From positions 1,696,501-1,760,500 of the forward strand of contig JADJBR010000007.1 of the NCBI GenBank assembly GCA_016703645.1: a stretch of 64,000 bases of DNA, read 5' to 3'. Position 1 is the first letter of the stretch, and each line of letters begins with the position of its first letter. Of this stretch, positions 1 to 8,825 are shown one piece after another. The DNA comes from Zoogloea sp. GTDB lineage: Bacteria > Pseudomonadota > Gammaproteobacteria > Burkholderiales > Rhodocyclaceae. The notes below the pieces were generated by a model. It was not told the DNA's origin and ran no database searches. It worked only from the letters and a program-made list of their open reading frames with translations. The position numbers were made by a program, and so were the translations under genes.

Positions 1-332
1 CGGCAAAGCAGGATTGCCCCCGAACACCAACCCGGGCTCTTGTCCCACGCCAGCCAGATGGCACCCGTGCTGACCACTGTCGATGGCGAGACGCGGGCGG
101 GCAAATGCTCCTGCACCGCATGCACGAAATGCATGGTTCCGTCCGGTGTCAGCCCGAGCTGAGATGGCGCCCGACGCTGCCCACGCAGCGCATGCACGAG
201 CGACAGGCCAAGCGCCAACAACGCGCAGCCCTGCAACCACACCCCCGGCAAATACAGACACGAAAAAGCCGCCAGCGCATGCCCGCCTGCAAGCAGCAGG
301 CGAAGGCAGCGTGACGGCCTGACATCGATCAT
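1..332 (-). CDS. YgfX-like membrane protein, 3' end outside window
   Basis: This is an open frame on the minus strand starting at an ATG at 332, 37 bases after the fabF stop, and running off the left edge with at least 110 codons and no stop. The N-terminal half has a basic start (MIDVRPSRCLRLLL), then two hydrophobic stretches around residues 12-28 and 31-46 separated by a short turn, followed by a polar segment with WLAWDK near residue 95. A short protein with two N-terminal helices and a small C-terminal domain directly after fabF fits the YgfX family, which in betaproteobacteria often precedes rpoE. In-frame GTG codons upstream of 332 are alternative starts. The family call rests on context and shape only. 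Confidence 0.55.
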   Translation of the reverse strand, partial: MIDVRPSRCLRLLLAGGHALAAFSCLYLPGVWLQGCALLALGLSLVHALRGQRRAPSQLGLTPDGTMHFVHAVQEHLPARVSPSTVVSTGAIWLAWDKSPGWCSGAILLC

Positions 333-369
333 GTTCAAGGTGTGCACGGCCACCGTGCAAGCAGCCTAG

Positions 370-1605
370 TCAGATCTTGCGGAACACCAGCGTACCGTTG
401 GTGCCACCAAAGCCAAAATTGTTCTTCATGGCCACATCAATCTTCATGGGACGGGCAACGTTCGCGCAGTAGTCCAGATCACATTCCGGATCCTGATCGA
501 AAATATTGATGGTCGGAGGCGACACCTGGTGATACACCGCCAGCGTCGTGAGCACGGACTCCAACCCACCTGCGCCACCGAGGAGATGACCAGTCATCGA
601 TTTGGTCGAATTGACAACGAGCCCCTTGGCAGCATCAAGCCCGAAAGCCAGCTTGATGGCCTCCGTCTCGTTCTTGTCACCCAGCGGAGTGGATGTTCCG
701 TGGGCATTCAGATACTGCACCTCATCCACATTGACCCCCGCATTACGGAGGGCATTGACCATACTTCGACGGGGCCCGTCAGTGTCAGGCGCGGTCATGT
801 GGTAGGCATCACCACTCATGCCAAAACCCGCCAGCTCAGCGTAGATGCGGGCACCCCGCTTCACCGCGTGCTCGTACTCCTCCAGCACCAGCACCCCCGC
901 CCCTTCACCCAGCACGAAACCGTCCCGGTCCTTGTCCCAGGGACGACTGGCCGTCGCCGGATCATCGTTGCGTGTGGACAACGCCTTCGCCGATGCGAAC
1001 CCCCCGACTGCCAGGGGCGTCACGGTCGATTCAGCCCCACCGCACACCATCACATCGGCATCCCCATACTCGATCATCCGGGCACTGGTACCAATGGCAT
1101 GCAGACCGGTGGTACAGGCTGTCACCACCGCCAGGTTCGGCCCCTTCAGGCCGAACATGATCGACAGATTGCCGGAGATCATGTTGATGATCGTACCAGG
1201 GATGAAGAAGGGTGAAATCTTGCGGGGACCACCAGCGAGGAAATCGTTGTGGGTGTCCTCGATCATGGGCAAACCGCCGATGCCGGAGCCGATATTGACA
1301 CCAATGCGATCCGCATTGGCCTCTGTGACTTCGATTCCGGAATCACGGAAAGCCTGTATGCCCGCTGCGAGACCGTAATGGATGAAACCATCCATGCGGC
1401 GCGCCTCCTTCGGCGAGAGATAAGCCCCAAGGTCAAAACCCTTCACTTCGCCGGCTATCTTCACCGGAAAGGAAGAGGTATCGAAACGGGTGATCTCACC
1501 GATGCCGGAACGCCCATTGGAAATGGCGTCCCATGCTTCAGACACGGTATTACCGACCGGCGAAACAACGCCAAGGCCGGTGATGACGACTCTGCGACGG
1601 GTCAA
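370..1605 (-). CDS. fabF: 3-oxoacyl-[acyl-carrier-protein] synthase II (KAS II)
   Basis: FabF condenses malonyl-ACP with acyl-ACP in cytosolic fatty-acid elongation. The 411-residue protein has the family's normal length. Its catalytic cysteine lies in VVTACTTG (about residue 164), with the two active-site histidines in [11 protein letters not shown] and [13 protein letters not shown], and the C-terminal [14 protein letters not shown] signature. The start is a TTG at 1605, since the family N-terminus ([10 protein letters not shown]) begins right there and no ATG or GTG is available; GGAG lies about 8 bases upstream. It follows acpP by 18 bases and is the last fab gene of the operon. The TTG start may hold its translation below that of the very strongly started acpP. 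Confidence 0.97.
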   Translation of the reverse strand: MTRRRVVITGLGVVSPVGNTVSEAWDAISNGRSGIGEITRFDTSSFPVKIAGEVKGFDLGAYLSPKEARRMDGFIHYGLAAGIQAFRDSGIEVTEANADRIGVNIGSGIGGLPMIEDTHNDFLAGGPRKISPFFIPGTIINMISGNLSIMFGLKGPNLAVVTACTTGLHAIGTSARMIEYGDADVMVCGGAESTVTPLAVGGFASAKALSTRNDDPATASRPWDKDRDGFVLGEGAGVLVLEEYEHAVKRGARIYAELAGFGMSGDAYHMTAPDTDGPRRSMVNALRNAGVNVDEVQYLNAHGTSTPLGDKNETEAIKLAFGLDAAKGLVVNSTKSMTGHLLGGAGGLESVLTTLAVYHQVSPPTINIFDQDPECDLDYCANVARPMKIDVAMKNNFGFGGTNGTLVFRKI

Positions 1606-1623
1606 GGCAGGCTCCGGGAGGAT

Positions 1624-1863
1624 TTACTTCTTGAGGTGTGCGGTGACGTAGTCGATCGCCTGCTGAACGCTGGTGATCTTTTCGGCCTCTTCGTCGGGGA
1701 TCTCGCACTCGAACTCTTCTTCAAGGGCCATCACCAGCTCGACGGTGTCGAGGGAGTCGGCGCCCAGATCGTCCACAAAGGAAGACTCGTTCTTGATCTC
1801 GGACTCGTTGACGCCAAGTTGTTCGGCAACGATCTTCTTGACACGCTGTTCAATATTTTCCAT
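1624..1863 (-). CDS. acpP: acyl carrier protein
   Basis: AcpP is the small acidic carrier of growing acyl chains. It has 79 residues, the usual size, and the phosphopantetheine attachment serine in [10 protein letters not shown] (about residue 37). The N-terminus [17 protein letters not shown] is typical. A strong ribosome site (GGAAGGAG) sits 7 bases before the ATG, matching its need for very high expression. It lies 87 bases downstream of fabG and 18 bases upstream of fabF, the conserved fab cluster order. Confidence 0.98.
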   Translation of the reverse strand: MENIEQRVKKIVAEQLGVNESEIKNESSFVDDLGADSLDTVELVMALEEEFECEIPDEEAEKITSVQQAIDYVTAHLKK

Positions 1864-1950
1864 GTGATAACTCCTTCCCAGATTGTGCGGGTGAATTCAA
1901 AAACCCCCGCATTCTACCAAAAACGCGCACCCCCGCCAGCACGGCGAGAT

Positions 1951-2700
1951 TTACGCCATGTACATGCCGCCATTCACGTGCAGGGTGGCCCCCGTCACGT
2001 AGGAGGCTGCGGGGGAGGCCAGAAAGCCCACCACGCCTGCAATCTCTTCCGGTTTGCCGAGACGGCCAAGGGCAATCTTGCCGGCCAGTTCGTTGCGCTG
2101 GGCCTCGGGCAGATCCTTGGTCATGTCGGTGTCGATGAACCCCGGCGCCACGCAATTGACCGTAATGTTGCGACTGCCGAGCTCCTGGGCCAGGGCGCGG
2201 GTCATGCCGGCCACGCCAGCCTTGGCCGCGGCATAGTTGGCCTGGCCAGCGTTGCCCGAGCTGCCCACCACCGAGGTGATGTTGATGATGCGGCCCGTAC
2301 GGGCCTTCATCATGCCGCGCATGACCAGCTTGGACATGCGGAAGACCGCCTTGAGGTTGGTATCGATAACCGCATCCCACTCCGCGTCCTTCATGCGCAT
2401 GGCGAGGTTGTCACGCGTGATGCCTGCATTATTCACCAGGATGCCCACAGCCCCGAAGGCCTTCTCGATTTCGCCCAGCGCCGCATCGCAGGCTTCGGCA
2501 TTGGTCACATCGAGGGCCAGCCCCCGGCCTTTGATGCCTGCGGCTTGAAGGCCGGCCTGGATATCGGCGGCACCGGATTCGGAGGTGGCAGTGCCCACCA
2601 CCGTTGCCCCAAGACGCCCCAGCTCGAGGGCGATGGCCCGACCGATACCGCGGGACGCGCCGGTCACCAGCGCAACCTGATCTTGCAGAACCTGACTCAT
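1951..2700 (-). CDS. fabG: 3-oxoacyl-[acyl-carrier-protein] reductase
   Basis: FabG is the NADPH-dependent reductase that converts 3-ketoacyl-ACP to 3-hydroxyacyl-ACP. The 249-residue short-chain dehydrogenase shows the cofactor loop TGASRGIGRAIA near residue 12, NNAG near 88, the catalytic Ser in ITSVVGSSGN and the Tyr-x3-Lys in ANYAAAKAG (about 153-157). The ATG at 2700 overlaps the fabD stop by four bases (ATGA), so translation is probably coupled. The reading frame is open further upstream inside fabD, but the family N-terminus fixes the start here. Confidence 0.97.
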   Translation of the reverse strand: MSQVLQDQVALVTGASRGIGRAIALELGRLGATVVGTATSESGAADIQAGLQAAGIKGRGLALDVTNAEACDAALGEIEKAFGAVGILVNNAGITRDNLAMRMKDAEWDAVIDTNLKAVFRMSKLVMRGMMKARTGRIINITSVVGSSGNAGQANYAAAKAGVAGMTRALAQELGSRNITVNCVAPGFIDTDMTKDLPEAQRNELAGKIALGRLGKPEEIAGVVGFLASPAASYVTGATLHVNGGMYMA

Positions 2701-3632
2701 GCTTCCCCCGTGATCTTGAGAATGTCTTCCAGACTGGCCACGTCGGCAATCGCCCCGCCCTGGAGGCTCGCCTCGATACGCTTGGTCATGCCTGCCAGCA
2801 CCTTGCCAGGCCCGCACTCGAAGACGTGGGTCACACCACGCCCGGCGATCGCCTGGACGGTCTCGATCCAGCGCACCGGCGAATAAGCCTGGCGCACCAG
2901 CGCATCCTTGATCCGTTCCGGCTGATCCTCGACGGCCACATCCACGTTGTTGAGTACGGGGATGGTAGGCACACGGACTTCGATCCCCGCCAGGGCCTGC
3001 TCGAGACGCTCGGCGGCAGGTTTCATCAGGGCACAATGGAAGGGTGCACTGACGGGCAGCAGCACCGCGCGCTTTGCCCCTCTCGCCTTGGCGGTGACGA
3101 TCGCACGCTCGACCGCAGCCTTGGAGCCGGCAATCACGATCTGCCCCGGAGAATTGAGATTGGCCGCCGACACCACGTCCCCCTGGGCCGCCTCGGCACA
3201 GGCCTCGATGGCCTGGGCTTCATCAAGCCCCAGCAATGCCGCCATGGCGCCTTCCCCCTGGGGCACAGCCTCCTGCATGGCCTGGGCGCGCAGTCGCACA
3301 AGCTTGACCGCCTCGGCAAAGCCGAGGGCGCCGGCGGCGACCAGCGCCGAATACTCACCCAGGCTATGACCCGCGACAAGGGCCGGAACGGCACCACCGC
3401 GGGCGATCCATTCGCGATACACGGCGATACCGGCAGTCAGCATCAGGGGCTGGGTATTGACCGTCTGGGCCAGCAATTCAGCAGGGCCTTCGGCAACCAT
3501 CTGCCAGAGATCCTGGCCGAGGGCGTCGGAGGCCTCGGCGAAGGCCTGACGGACCACCGCGGATTCGCCATAGGCGGCCATCATGCCGACCGACTGGGAG
3601 CCCTGCCCCGGAAACACGAAAGCAAAATTCAT
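2697..3632 (-). CDS. fabD: malonyl-CoA:ACP transacylase
   Basis: FabD moves malonyl groups from CoA to ACP to supply elongation. The 311-residue protein begins with FVFPGQGSQSVGM, has the nucleophile serine in GHSLGEYSAL (about residue 92) and the catalytic histidine in VSAPFHCALM (about 200). Length and motifs are normal. It follows fabH by about 60 bases, and its stop overlaps the fabG start, consistent with one operon. Confidence 0.97.
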   Translation of the reverse strand: MNFAFVFPGQGSQSVGMMAAYGESAVVRQAFAEASDALGQDLWQMVAEGPAELLAQTVNTQPLMLTAGIAVYREWIARGGAVPALVAGHSLGEYSALVAAGALGFAEAVKLVRLRAQAMQEAVPQGEGAMAALLGLDEAQAIEACAEAAQGDVVSAANLNSPGQIVIAGSKAAVERAIVTAKARGAKRAVLLPVSAPFHCALMKPAAERLEQALAGIEVRVPTIPVLNNVDVAVEDQPERIKDALVRQAYSPVRWIETVQAIAGRGVTHVFECGPGKVLAGMTKRIEASLQGGAIADVASLEDILKITGEA

Positions 3633-3692
3633 CGTTCCCTACCTTTGTTTTGGCTTGCGAAGCGAAGCGGGTTGGACCGGTTTTGAACCGGC

Positions 3693-4658
3693 TCAGAACT
3701 GAATGAGGGCAGCACCCCAGGCAAAGCCACCGCCGATGCCCTCAAGGATCACCTTGTGCCCCGGCTGGATTCGGCCATCCCGCACCGCCAGATCCAGTGC
3801 CAGCGGAATGGAGGCTGCCGAGGTGTTGCCATGCATGGCGACGGTGGCAATGACCTTGTCCATGGAAAGGCCCAGGCGCTTGCCGGTGGCCTGAATGATG
3901 CGGATATTGGCCTGATGGGGAATCAGCCAGTCAACCTCGTCGAGGGCAAGACCACCCAGCGCGGCCACTTCACGGGCAACGTCGGCCAGCACCTTGACGG
4001 CGAACTTGAACACAGCCTGCCCGTCCATGCGCAGAAAGGGGTCACCGGTGACCGCACCACGGCTGACCTGACCAGGCACGCACAGGATGGGATTGTGACT
4101 GCCATCAGCATGCAGGGCCGACGCCAGGATGCCGGGGGCCTCGGAGGCCTCCAGAACCACTGCACCGGCGCCGTCGCCGAAGAGCACACAGGTGCCGCTG
4201 TCCTTCCAGTCGAGGCTGCGCGAGAACACTTCGGCCCCCACCACCAACGCACGCTTGTGACTTCCCGAACAGATGAATTTTTCGGCGGTGGTCAGCGCAT
4301 AGGCGAAACCCGCGCACACCGCCTGCAGATCAAAGGCCGCACCACCGTTGCCGATGCCGAGCTTCGCCTGCAACAGGGTTGCCGTACTCGGAAAGATGTA
4401 GTCCGGTGTCGACGTGGCAACGATGATCAGGTCGATGTCGGACGGCTGACACCCGGCGGCCTCAATGGCCCGAATGCTGGCCTCATAGGCCAGCTGACTG
4501 GCGGTGACATCCGGCTCGGCCAGGTGACGGGCACGGATGCCCGTACGTTCGGCGATCCATTCATCAGAGGTATCGATCCCCCGCGCCACCAGATCGTCAT
4601 TGGTCACAGGATCACCGGGGAGGAAGCTCCCGGTCCCGGCCACTCGTGCAAAGATCAT
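3693..4658 (-). CDS. fabH: 3-oxoacyl-[acyl-carrier-protein] synthase III (KAS III)
   Basis: FabH starts fatty-acid synthesis by condensing acetyl-CoA with malonyl-ACP. The 321-residue protein has the active-site cysteine in [12 protein letters not shown] (about 114), the histidine in [10 protein letters not shown] and the asparagine in [14 protein letters not shown]. The C-terminus [13 protein letters not shown] is the family signature. Its ATG overlaps the plsX stop by four bases, so both are co-translated. Confidence 0.97.
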   Translation of the reverse strand: MIFARVAGTGSFLPGDPVTNDDLVARGIDTSDEWIAERTGIRARHLAEPDVTASQLAYEASIRAIEAAGCQPSDIDLIIVATSTPDYIFPSTATLLQAKLGIGNGGAAFDLQAVCAGFAYALTTAEKFICSGSHKRALVVGAEVFSRSLDWKDSGTCVLFGDGAGAVVLEASEAPGILASALHADGSHNPILCVPGQVSRGAVTGDPFLRMDGQAVFKFAVKVLADVAREVAALGGLALDEVDWLIPHQANIRIIQATGKRLGLSMDKVIATVAMHGNTSAASIPLALDLAVRDGRIQPGHKVILEGIGGGFAWGAALIQF

Positions 4659-5668
4659 GCGGCAGACCTTTCTCGTTCCATGCGCTCGCTGATACGCTCG
4701 ATGAGTCGATTGCGGGCCGCCTCGGCCGCCCGCCAGATGGCCTGCTCAAAGGCAAAGGAATCGGCCGCGCCGTGGCTCTTGACCACCACGCCACGCAAGC
4801 CGAGCAGCGCCGCACCGTTGTAGCGCCGGGAATCAAGCTTATGCTTGAACCCCTTCAAGGCGGACATGGCGAAGACCGCTGCCAACTTGGTCAGCCAGTT
4901 GCGGGAAAACTGCTCGCGCAGGAAGGTCGCCATCATCTGAGCCAGCCCTTCCGAAGTCTTCAGGGCAACATTGCCGACAAATCCGTCGCATACGACCACA
5001 TCGACCGTACCCTTGTAGATGTCGTTGCCCTCCACATTGCCGTAGAAGTTAAGACCACTCTTGCGCAACAACTCACCCGCCTGCTTGACGGTTTCATTGC
5101 CCTTGATCTCTTCCTCACCGATGTTGAGCAGACCGACACTGGGACGTTCATTGTGCTCCACCGCAGCCACCAGCATGGCACCCATGATACCGAACTGAAG
5201 CAGATGCTCCGGAGAGCAATCCACATTGGCCCCGAGATCAAGCACGTGGGTCTGACCACGCAGAGTCGGCAGCGTACTGCAGATCGCAGGACGATCAATG
5301 CCGGGCAGGGTCTTGAGCACAAACCGGGAAATCGCCATCAGCGCCCCGGTGTTGCCGGCAGACACCGCAGCCTGGGCCTCGCCGGACTTGACGAGATCCA
5401 CGGCCACCCGCATCGAAGAATCCTTCTTGTTACGCATGGCCAGGGCGGGCGCTTCGTCCATGCCCACCACTTCGGAGGCACGCTGGATGCGCAATCGCTC
5501 GCCAAACTCGGCCAGGGCCGTCCCCAGGTGCGGCTCGATGGCCTCGGCGCGCCCGACCAGCACGATCCGGGTATCGCGATCGACCCGCATGAAATGCAGG
5601 GCGGCGGGGACGGTCACCGAGGGGCCGTGATCGCCCCCCATACAGTCAATCGACAGGGTGACAGTCAT
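4655..5668 (-). CDS. plsX: phosphate acyltransferase PlsX
   Basis: PlsX converts acyl-ACP to acyl-phosphate, the donor for PlsY in phospholipid synthesis, and acts at the inner face of the membrane. The 337-residue protein opens with [20 protein letters not shown] and contains [10 protein letters not shown] and DLGANVDC, all conserved in the family. It sits between rpmF and fabH, the classic arrangement that ties membrane lipid supply to ribosomal protein synthesis. Confidence 0.97.
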   Translation of the reverse strand: MTVTLSIDCMGGDHGPSVTVPAALHFMRVDRDTRIVLVGRAEAIEPHLGTALAEFGERLRIQRASEVVGMDEAPALAMRNKKDSSMRVAVDLVKSGEAQAAVSAGNTGALMAISRFVLKTLPGIDRPAICSTLPTLRGQTHVLDLGANVDCSPEHLLQFGIMGAMLVAAVEHNERPSVGLLNIGEEEIKGNETVKQAGELLRKSGLNFYGNVEGNDIYKGTVDVVVCDGFVGNVALKTSEGLAQMMATFLREQFSRNWLTKLAAVFAMSALKGFKHKLDSRRYNGAALLGLRGVVVKSHGAADSFAFEQAIWRAAEAARNRLIERISERMERERSAA

Positions 5669-5746
5669 TCGGCGCAGTGATATGGATACATGTATAAAAA
5701 CGGCGCGAGCGCCCGAGGGCGCCGCGCCGCTTCCAGACCGGGGGGA

Positions 5747-5926
5747 TTACTCGCCCTTGGCCTTGGCAACCTTCTTGCCACGATAGACGCCGGAGGGCGA
5801 CACGTGGTGGCGCAGATGCACTTCACCGGTGGTCGGCTCGACGGCCAGCGGGGGCGCCACGAGGAAATCGTGGGAACGATGCATACCGCGCTTGGACGGG
5901 GACTTCTTGTTCTGTTGGACAGCCAT
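5747..5926 (-). CDS. rpmF: 50S ribosomal protein L32
   Basis: Translating the minus strand from the ATG at 5926 gives a 59-residue protein beginning [20 protein letters not shown] and ending [12 protein letters not shown], the L32 pattern. AAGGAG lies a few bases before the start. This version lacks the zinc-binding CxxC pairs found in some L32 proteins (the C- form). It lies 21 bases after yceD and 78 bases before plsX, within the same operon. Confidence 0.97.
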   Translation of the reverse strand: MAVQQNKKSPSKRGMHRSHDFLVAPPLAVEPTTGEVHLRHHVSPSGVYRGKKVAKAKGE

Positions 5927-5947
5927 GAAACACTCCTTGAGGAATAC

Positions 5948-6442
5948 TTAAACCTTGCCGCGCAACTGGCGCAGAACGGCGAAGGGCGAAATCTCTTCAT
6001 CAACGCCGGTTTTCACCGGCGGCTCGCAATCATCGTGACGCGGAACCAGGGGCAGGGACAACAACAACTCATCCTCCACCAGGGCAAGCAGGTCAGTCAG
6101 CGGCTCCACCTCCAGGGCGTCCACTTCATCATTCTCCAGTTCATCGTCCGGCAATGCATCACCGACACGCAGCAAGAGAAGACGGTTGCTGACTTCACAC
6201 GGCCACACCAGAGCCTCAAGACAGCGCTGGCACTGCAAGACCAGATCTGCCCGGGCCAGCAATTCGACGTAGAGCTTTCCTTCGTCGTCCCGCTCACCCT
6301 GAAACTCGAATTCCACCGAACCCACCGGCTCCAGCAAGGACTCGACCAGACGGCCGAGACGCTCCACCGGCACCGTGCCCTGCACGCGACGTCCGTCTTT
6401 GGCTAGCGCCCGCAGGTCAATCACGAAGCTTTCTTGCGACAT
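5948..6442 (-). CDS. yceD: YceD/DUF177 protein, 23S rRNA accumulation factor
   Basis: YceD-family proteins influence 23S rRNA levels and are nearly always encoded just before rpmF. The 164-residue acidic protein has the family's two-cysteine segment LQCQRCLEAL near residue 88 and a later acidic stretch (LPDDELENDEVDALE), and ends NPFAVL-like in SPFAVLRQLRGK. The ATG at 6442 lies only 9 bases after a near-consensus -10 box and has no Shine-Dalgarno sequence, so the operon's first message may be essentially leaderless. Confidence 0.9.
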   Translation of the reverse strand: MSQESFVIDLRALAKDGRRVQGTVPVERLGRLVESLLEPVGSVEFEFQGERDDEGKLYVELLARADLVLQCQRCLEALVWPCEVSNRLLLLRVGDALPDDELENDEVDALEVEPLTDLLALVEDELLLSLPLVPRHDDCEPPVKTGVDEEISPFAVLRQLRGKV

Positions 6443-6451
6443 AAGCGCGGC

Positions 6452-6480
6452 ATGATATTATTTTCGGCTGCCTGTGTCAA
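6452..6480 (-). promoter_or_regulatory. sigma-70 promoter of the yceD-rpmF-fab operon
   Basis: On the minus strand TTGACA (6480-6475), a 17-base spacer and TATCAT (6457-6452) form an almost perfect housekeeping promoter. The predicted start of transcription (about 6446-6444) is within 5 bases of the yceD ATG at 6442. Confidence 0.8.
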
Positions 6481-6527
6481 AACTCTGCTAAGCCTCCGCT
6501 CACCACGCCAACGCCCCGAGCCCGTTC

Positions 6528-7103
6528 ATGAAACTCGTCCTCGCCTCCACCTCGGCCTATCGCCGGGAACTGCTCACGCGCTTTGGCCTGCCCTTCGAGA
6601 TCGCCCGCCCCGACATTGACGAATCCCCGCAGCCCGACGAAGCGCCCCGCGCCACCGCCGAGCGCCTGGCCATCGAAAAGGCCAAGGCTGTCGCGGAGCA
6701 GTTCAGCGACGCGCTGATCATCGGCAGCGACCAGGTGGCCAGCATGGGCAGCCAGCGCTTCGGCAAGCCCGGCACGGTGGATCGGGCTGTGGCGCAACTG
6801 CGCTCCATGAGCGGGCAGACCGTGATCTTTGACACCGCACTGGCCTTGATCAACACCCGCAGCGGCCGCATTCAGGTAGAGGTTATCCCCACCGAAGTCC
6901 GCTTCCGCGCCCTCTCCGATGACGAGATCGTCCGCTACGTGGAGCGCGAACGCCCCCTCGACTGCGCGGGCAGCGCGAAATCCGAAGGGCTCGGCATCAC
7001 CCTGCTCGACGCCCTGCGCGGAGACGATCCCAATGCACTCATCGGCCTGCCCCTGATTGCCCTGGCGCGCATGCTGCGCAACGAAGGCCTGGCTCTGCCC
7101 TGA
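6528..7103 (+). CDS. Maf-family nucleotide pyrophosphatase
   Basis: Maf proteins hydrolyse non-canonical or modified nucleoside triphosphates. The 191-residue protein starts LVLASTSAYRRELLTRFGLPF, contains the catalytic-loop ALIIGSDQVAS (about 60-70) and the late DCAGSAKSEG segment, which fits the YceF (m7GTP pyrophosphatase) subgroup rather than the dTTP/UTP subgroup. Its position beside the yceD-rpmF cluster is the same as for yceF in other proteobacteria. It is transcribed divergently from yceD, and the next gene starts 2 bases after its stop. Confidence 0.88.
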   Translation: MKLVLASTSAYRRELLTRFGLPFEIARPDIDESPQPDEAPRATAERLAIEKAKAVAEQFSDALIIGSDQVASMGSQRFGKPGTVDRAVAQLRSMSGQTVIFDTALALINTRSGRIQVEVIPTEVRFRALSDDEIVRYVERERPLDCAGSAKSEGLGITLLDALRGDDPNALIGLPLIALARMLRNEGLALP

Positions 7104-7105
7104 CG

Positions 7106-7819
7106 ATGCGCAAAGGCACGCTTTACCTGATCCCCGTCAGCCTCGGCCCCAGCCCCAGCAGCCTGACGACCCCGACCGACGTTGCAAGCCGGGCGCGCAG
7201 CCTGAATTACTTTGTCGTCGAAAACGCCAAGACCGCCCGCGCCGAACTGAAGCGGCTGGAACACCCCGCGCCGCTGCGCGACCTGGATATCCGCGAACTG
7301 CCCGAAAAACCTGGCGCTTCCGATCTGGACGGACTGCTTGCCCCCCTGCTTGCCGGCCTCGATGCCGGGCTGATGTCGGAAGCCGGCTGCCCGGCAGTCG
7401 CCGACCCGGGCGCCCTCCTCGTCCGCCGCGCCCACGAGAAGGGCATCGCCGTCGTCCCGCTGGTTGGTCCCTCCTCCCTGCTGCTGGCCCTGATGGCCTC
7501 GGGGCTCAACGGACAGAGCTTTGCCTTTCACGGCTACCTTCCGGTCGATGAAGAGGCGCGCAACAAACGCATTCGCGAACTGGAAGCGGAGTCGGCACGC
7601 CATTCCCGCACCCAGCTATTCATCGAAACACCCTATCGCAACGAACGCATGTTCGAAGCCCTGCGCAGCACCTGCCGACCCGACACCCGCCTGTGTGTGG
7701 CCCGAGACCTGACCCTGGAGAGCGAATCGATCTCCACGCGCACCATCGCCGACTGGAAGCAGATCTCCCCCCCCGACCTGGCCCGGCGCCCCACGGTATT
7801 CCTGATCCTCGCCACCTGA
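7106..7819 (+). CDS. SAM-dependent methyltransferase, RsmI/tetrapyrrole-methylase-like
   Basis: The 237-residue protein begins GTLYLIPVSLG and has MSEAGCPAVADPG (about 90-102) and VPLVGPSSLLLALMASGL (about 115-132). These match the SAM-binding loops of the tetrapyrrole methylase fold as used by RsmI, the 16S rRNA 2'-O-methyltransferase. It is shorter than RsmI (about 280 residues) and lacks its C-terminal extension, so it is more likely the RsmI paralogue common beside maf in betaproteobacteria. The target is not visible in the sequence. It overlaps nothing but follows maf by 2 bases, implying co-transcription. Confidence 0.8.
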   Translation: MRKGTLYLIPVSLGPSPSSLTTPTDVASRARSLNYFVVENAKTARAELKRLEHPAPLRDLDIRELPEKPGASDLDGLLAPLLAGLDAGLMSEAGCPAVADPGALLVRRAHEKGIAVVPLVGPSSLLLALMASGLNGQSFAFHGYLPVDEEARNKRIRELEAESARHSRTQLFIETPYRNERMFEALRSTCRPDTRLCVARDLTLESESISTRTIADWKQISPPDLARRPTVFLILAT

Positions 7820-7845
7820 CCCAGGCCAACCGGCGGATCCCGGGC

Positions 7846-8172
7846 TCACTCGATCAGATAGACCCCGCCATCCCGCTCCTCAACCCGCAGCGGCACCAGG
7901 CGCGCACCGCGACATGGCCCCGAAACGCAATGACCCGTCTCCGGCTCGTACATGGCGCCGTGGGTCGCGCAGATCACATAGAGGCGCGAATCATCGAAGA
8001 ACTTGCCGGGCAGCCAGTCCAGCTCCACCGGCACATGGGCACAACGGTTGAGGTAGGCATGGACCCGCCCTTGAAAGCGCACCAGAAAGGCGGGCTCCTC
8101 GCCCGTCACGCGCGTCACGGTGAAGCGCACGCCATCCGCCCCCTCGCGCACATCGGCCGATTTGCAGATCAC
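7846..8172 (-). CDS. Rieske [2Fe-2S] domain protein
   Basis: This 108-residue single-domain protein carries the Rieske cluster ligands Cys-x-His in NRCAHVPVEL and Cys-x2-His in VICATHGAMYE, about 20 residues apart, so it should bind a [2Fe-2S] cluster and act in electron transfer. The start is the GTG at 8172, which overlaps the stop of the upstream phosphatase gene by four bases (GTGA); longer versions would run deep into that gene. The partner is unknown. It is the last gene of the rluC-phosphatase-Rieske group. Confidence 0.85.
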   Translation of the reverse strand: MICKSADVREGADGVRFTVTRVTGEEPAFLVRFQGRVHAYLNRCAHVPVELDWLPGKFFDDSRLYVICATHGAMYEPETGHCVSGPCRGARLVPLRVEERDGGVYLIE

Positions 8173-8825
8173 GCATGCGCCTCCAGCCAGGCACGCAGCT
8201 CCGCAGGGGTATGGACACACGCCAACGGCGCCTCAGCCAGCAACTGCTCGACCGGATGGGCACCGAAGCTGACGGCCAATCCAGCCACGCCCGCGTTCCT
8301 GGCCATCTGCAGATCGTGGGTGGTGTCACCAATCATCAGGCTGGCGCCCCTCGCCACGCCCAATTCATCCATCAGCTCTTCGAGCATGGCCGGATGGGGT
8401 TTGGAGAAACACTCGTCGGCACAACGGGTGGCATGGAAGAAGCGCCCCAAGCCCGAAAACCCAAGGGCACGCGCCAACCCCTTGCGACTCTTGCCAGTCG
8501 CCACCGCCAGACTGTAGCCCTGCCCATGGAGCGATTCGATCAGCGCATGGGTGCCTTCAAAAAGCTCAAGCTCATGATCACCTGACAGGTAATGATGGCG
8601 ATAACGCTCCACCATCGCCGGATAATCCTTCTCGGCCAGCTCCGGGACCGCATGCCGCAGGGCATCCACCAGGCCCAGCCCAATGACGTGCCGCGCCCGT
8701 GCATCCGGCGGCACCGGGAGCCCGAGGTCGGCACTGGCCGCCTGGATGGCGCGGACGATGGCCGCTGCCGAATCCATCAGCGTGCCATCCCAGTCGAAGA
8801 CGATCAGTTCGAAACGCTTAGCCAT
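8169..8825 (-). CDS. HAD-family phosphatase, phosphoglycolate phosphatase-like
   Basis: The 218-residue haloacid-dehalogenase hydrolase has motif I VFDWDGTLMDS (about residues 8-18; nucleophile Asp), motif II in LAVATGKSRKGL and motif III/IV in MIGDTTHDLQMARNAG. The cap arrangement and length fit Gph/PhnX-like phosphatases that dephosphorylate 2-phosphoglycolate or nucleotides. The ATG at 8825 overlaps the end of rluC by 8 bases. The rluC-HAD-Rieske order is a recurrent betaproteobacterial arrangement, suggesting co-translation rather than a shared pathway. Confidence 0.88.
   Translation of the reverse strand: MAKRFELIVFDWDGTLMDSAAAIVRAIQAASADLGLPVPPDARARHVIGLGLVDALRHAVPELAEKDYPAMVERYRHHYLSGDHELELFEGTHALIESLHGQGYSLAVATGKSRKGLARALGFSGLGRFFHATRCADECFSKPHPAMLEELMDELGVARGASLMIGDTTHDLQMARNAGVAGLAVSFGAHPVEQLLAEAPLACVHTPAELRAWLEAHA

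Noticed and set aside
83-322. A plus-strand 79-codon frame at the left edge
   Set aside because: The opposite strand gives a better protein (YgfX-like, two hydrophobic segments), and this frame is Ala/Pro/Arg-rich with no ribosome site.
1249-2886. A 545-codon plus-strand frame across fabF, acpP and fabG
   Set aside because: It spans three conserved minus-strand genes; no homology is visible.
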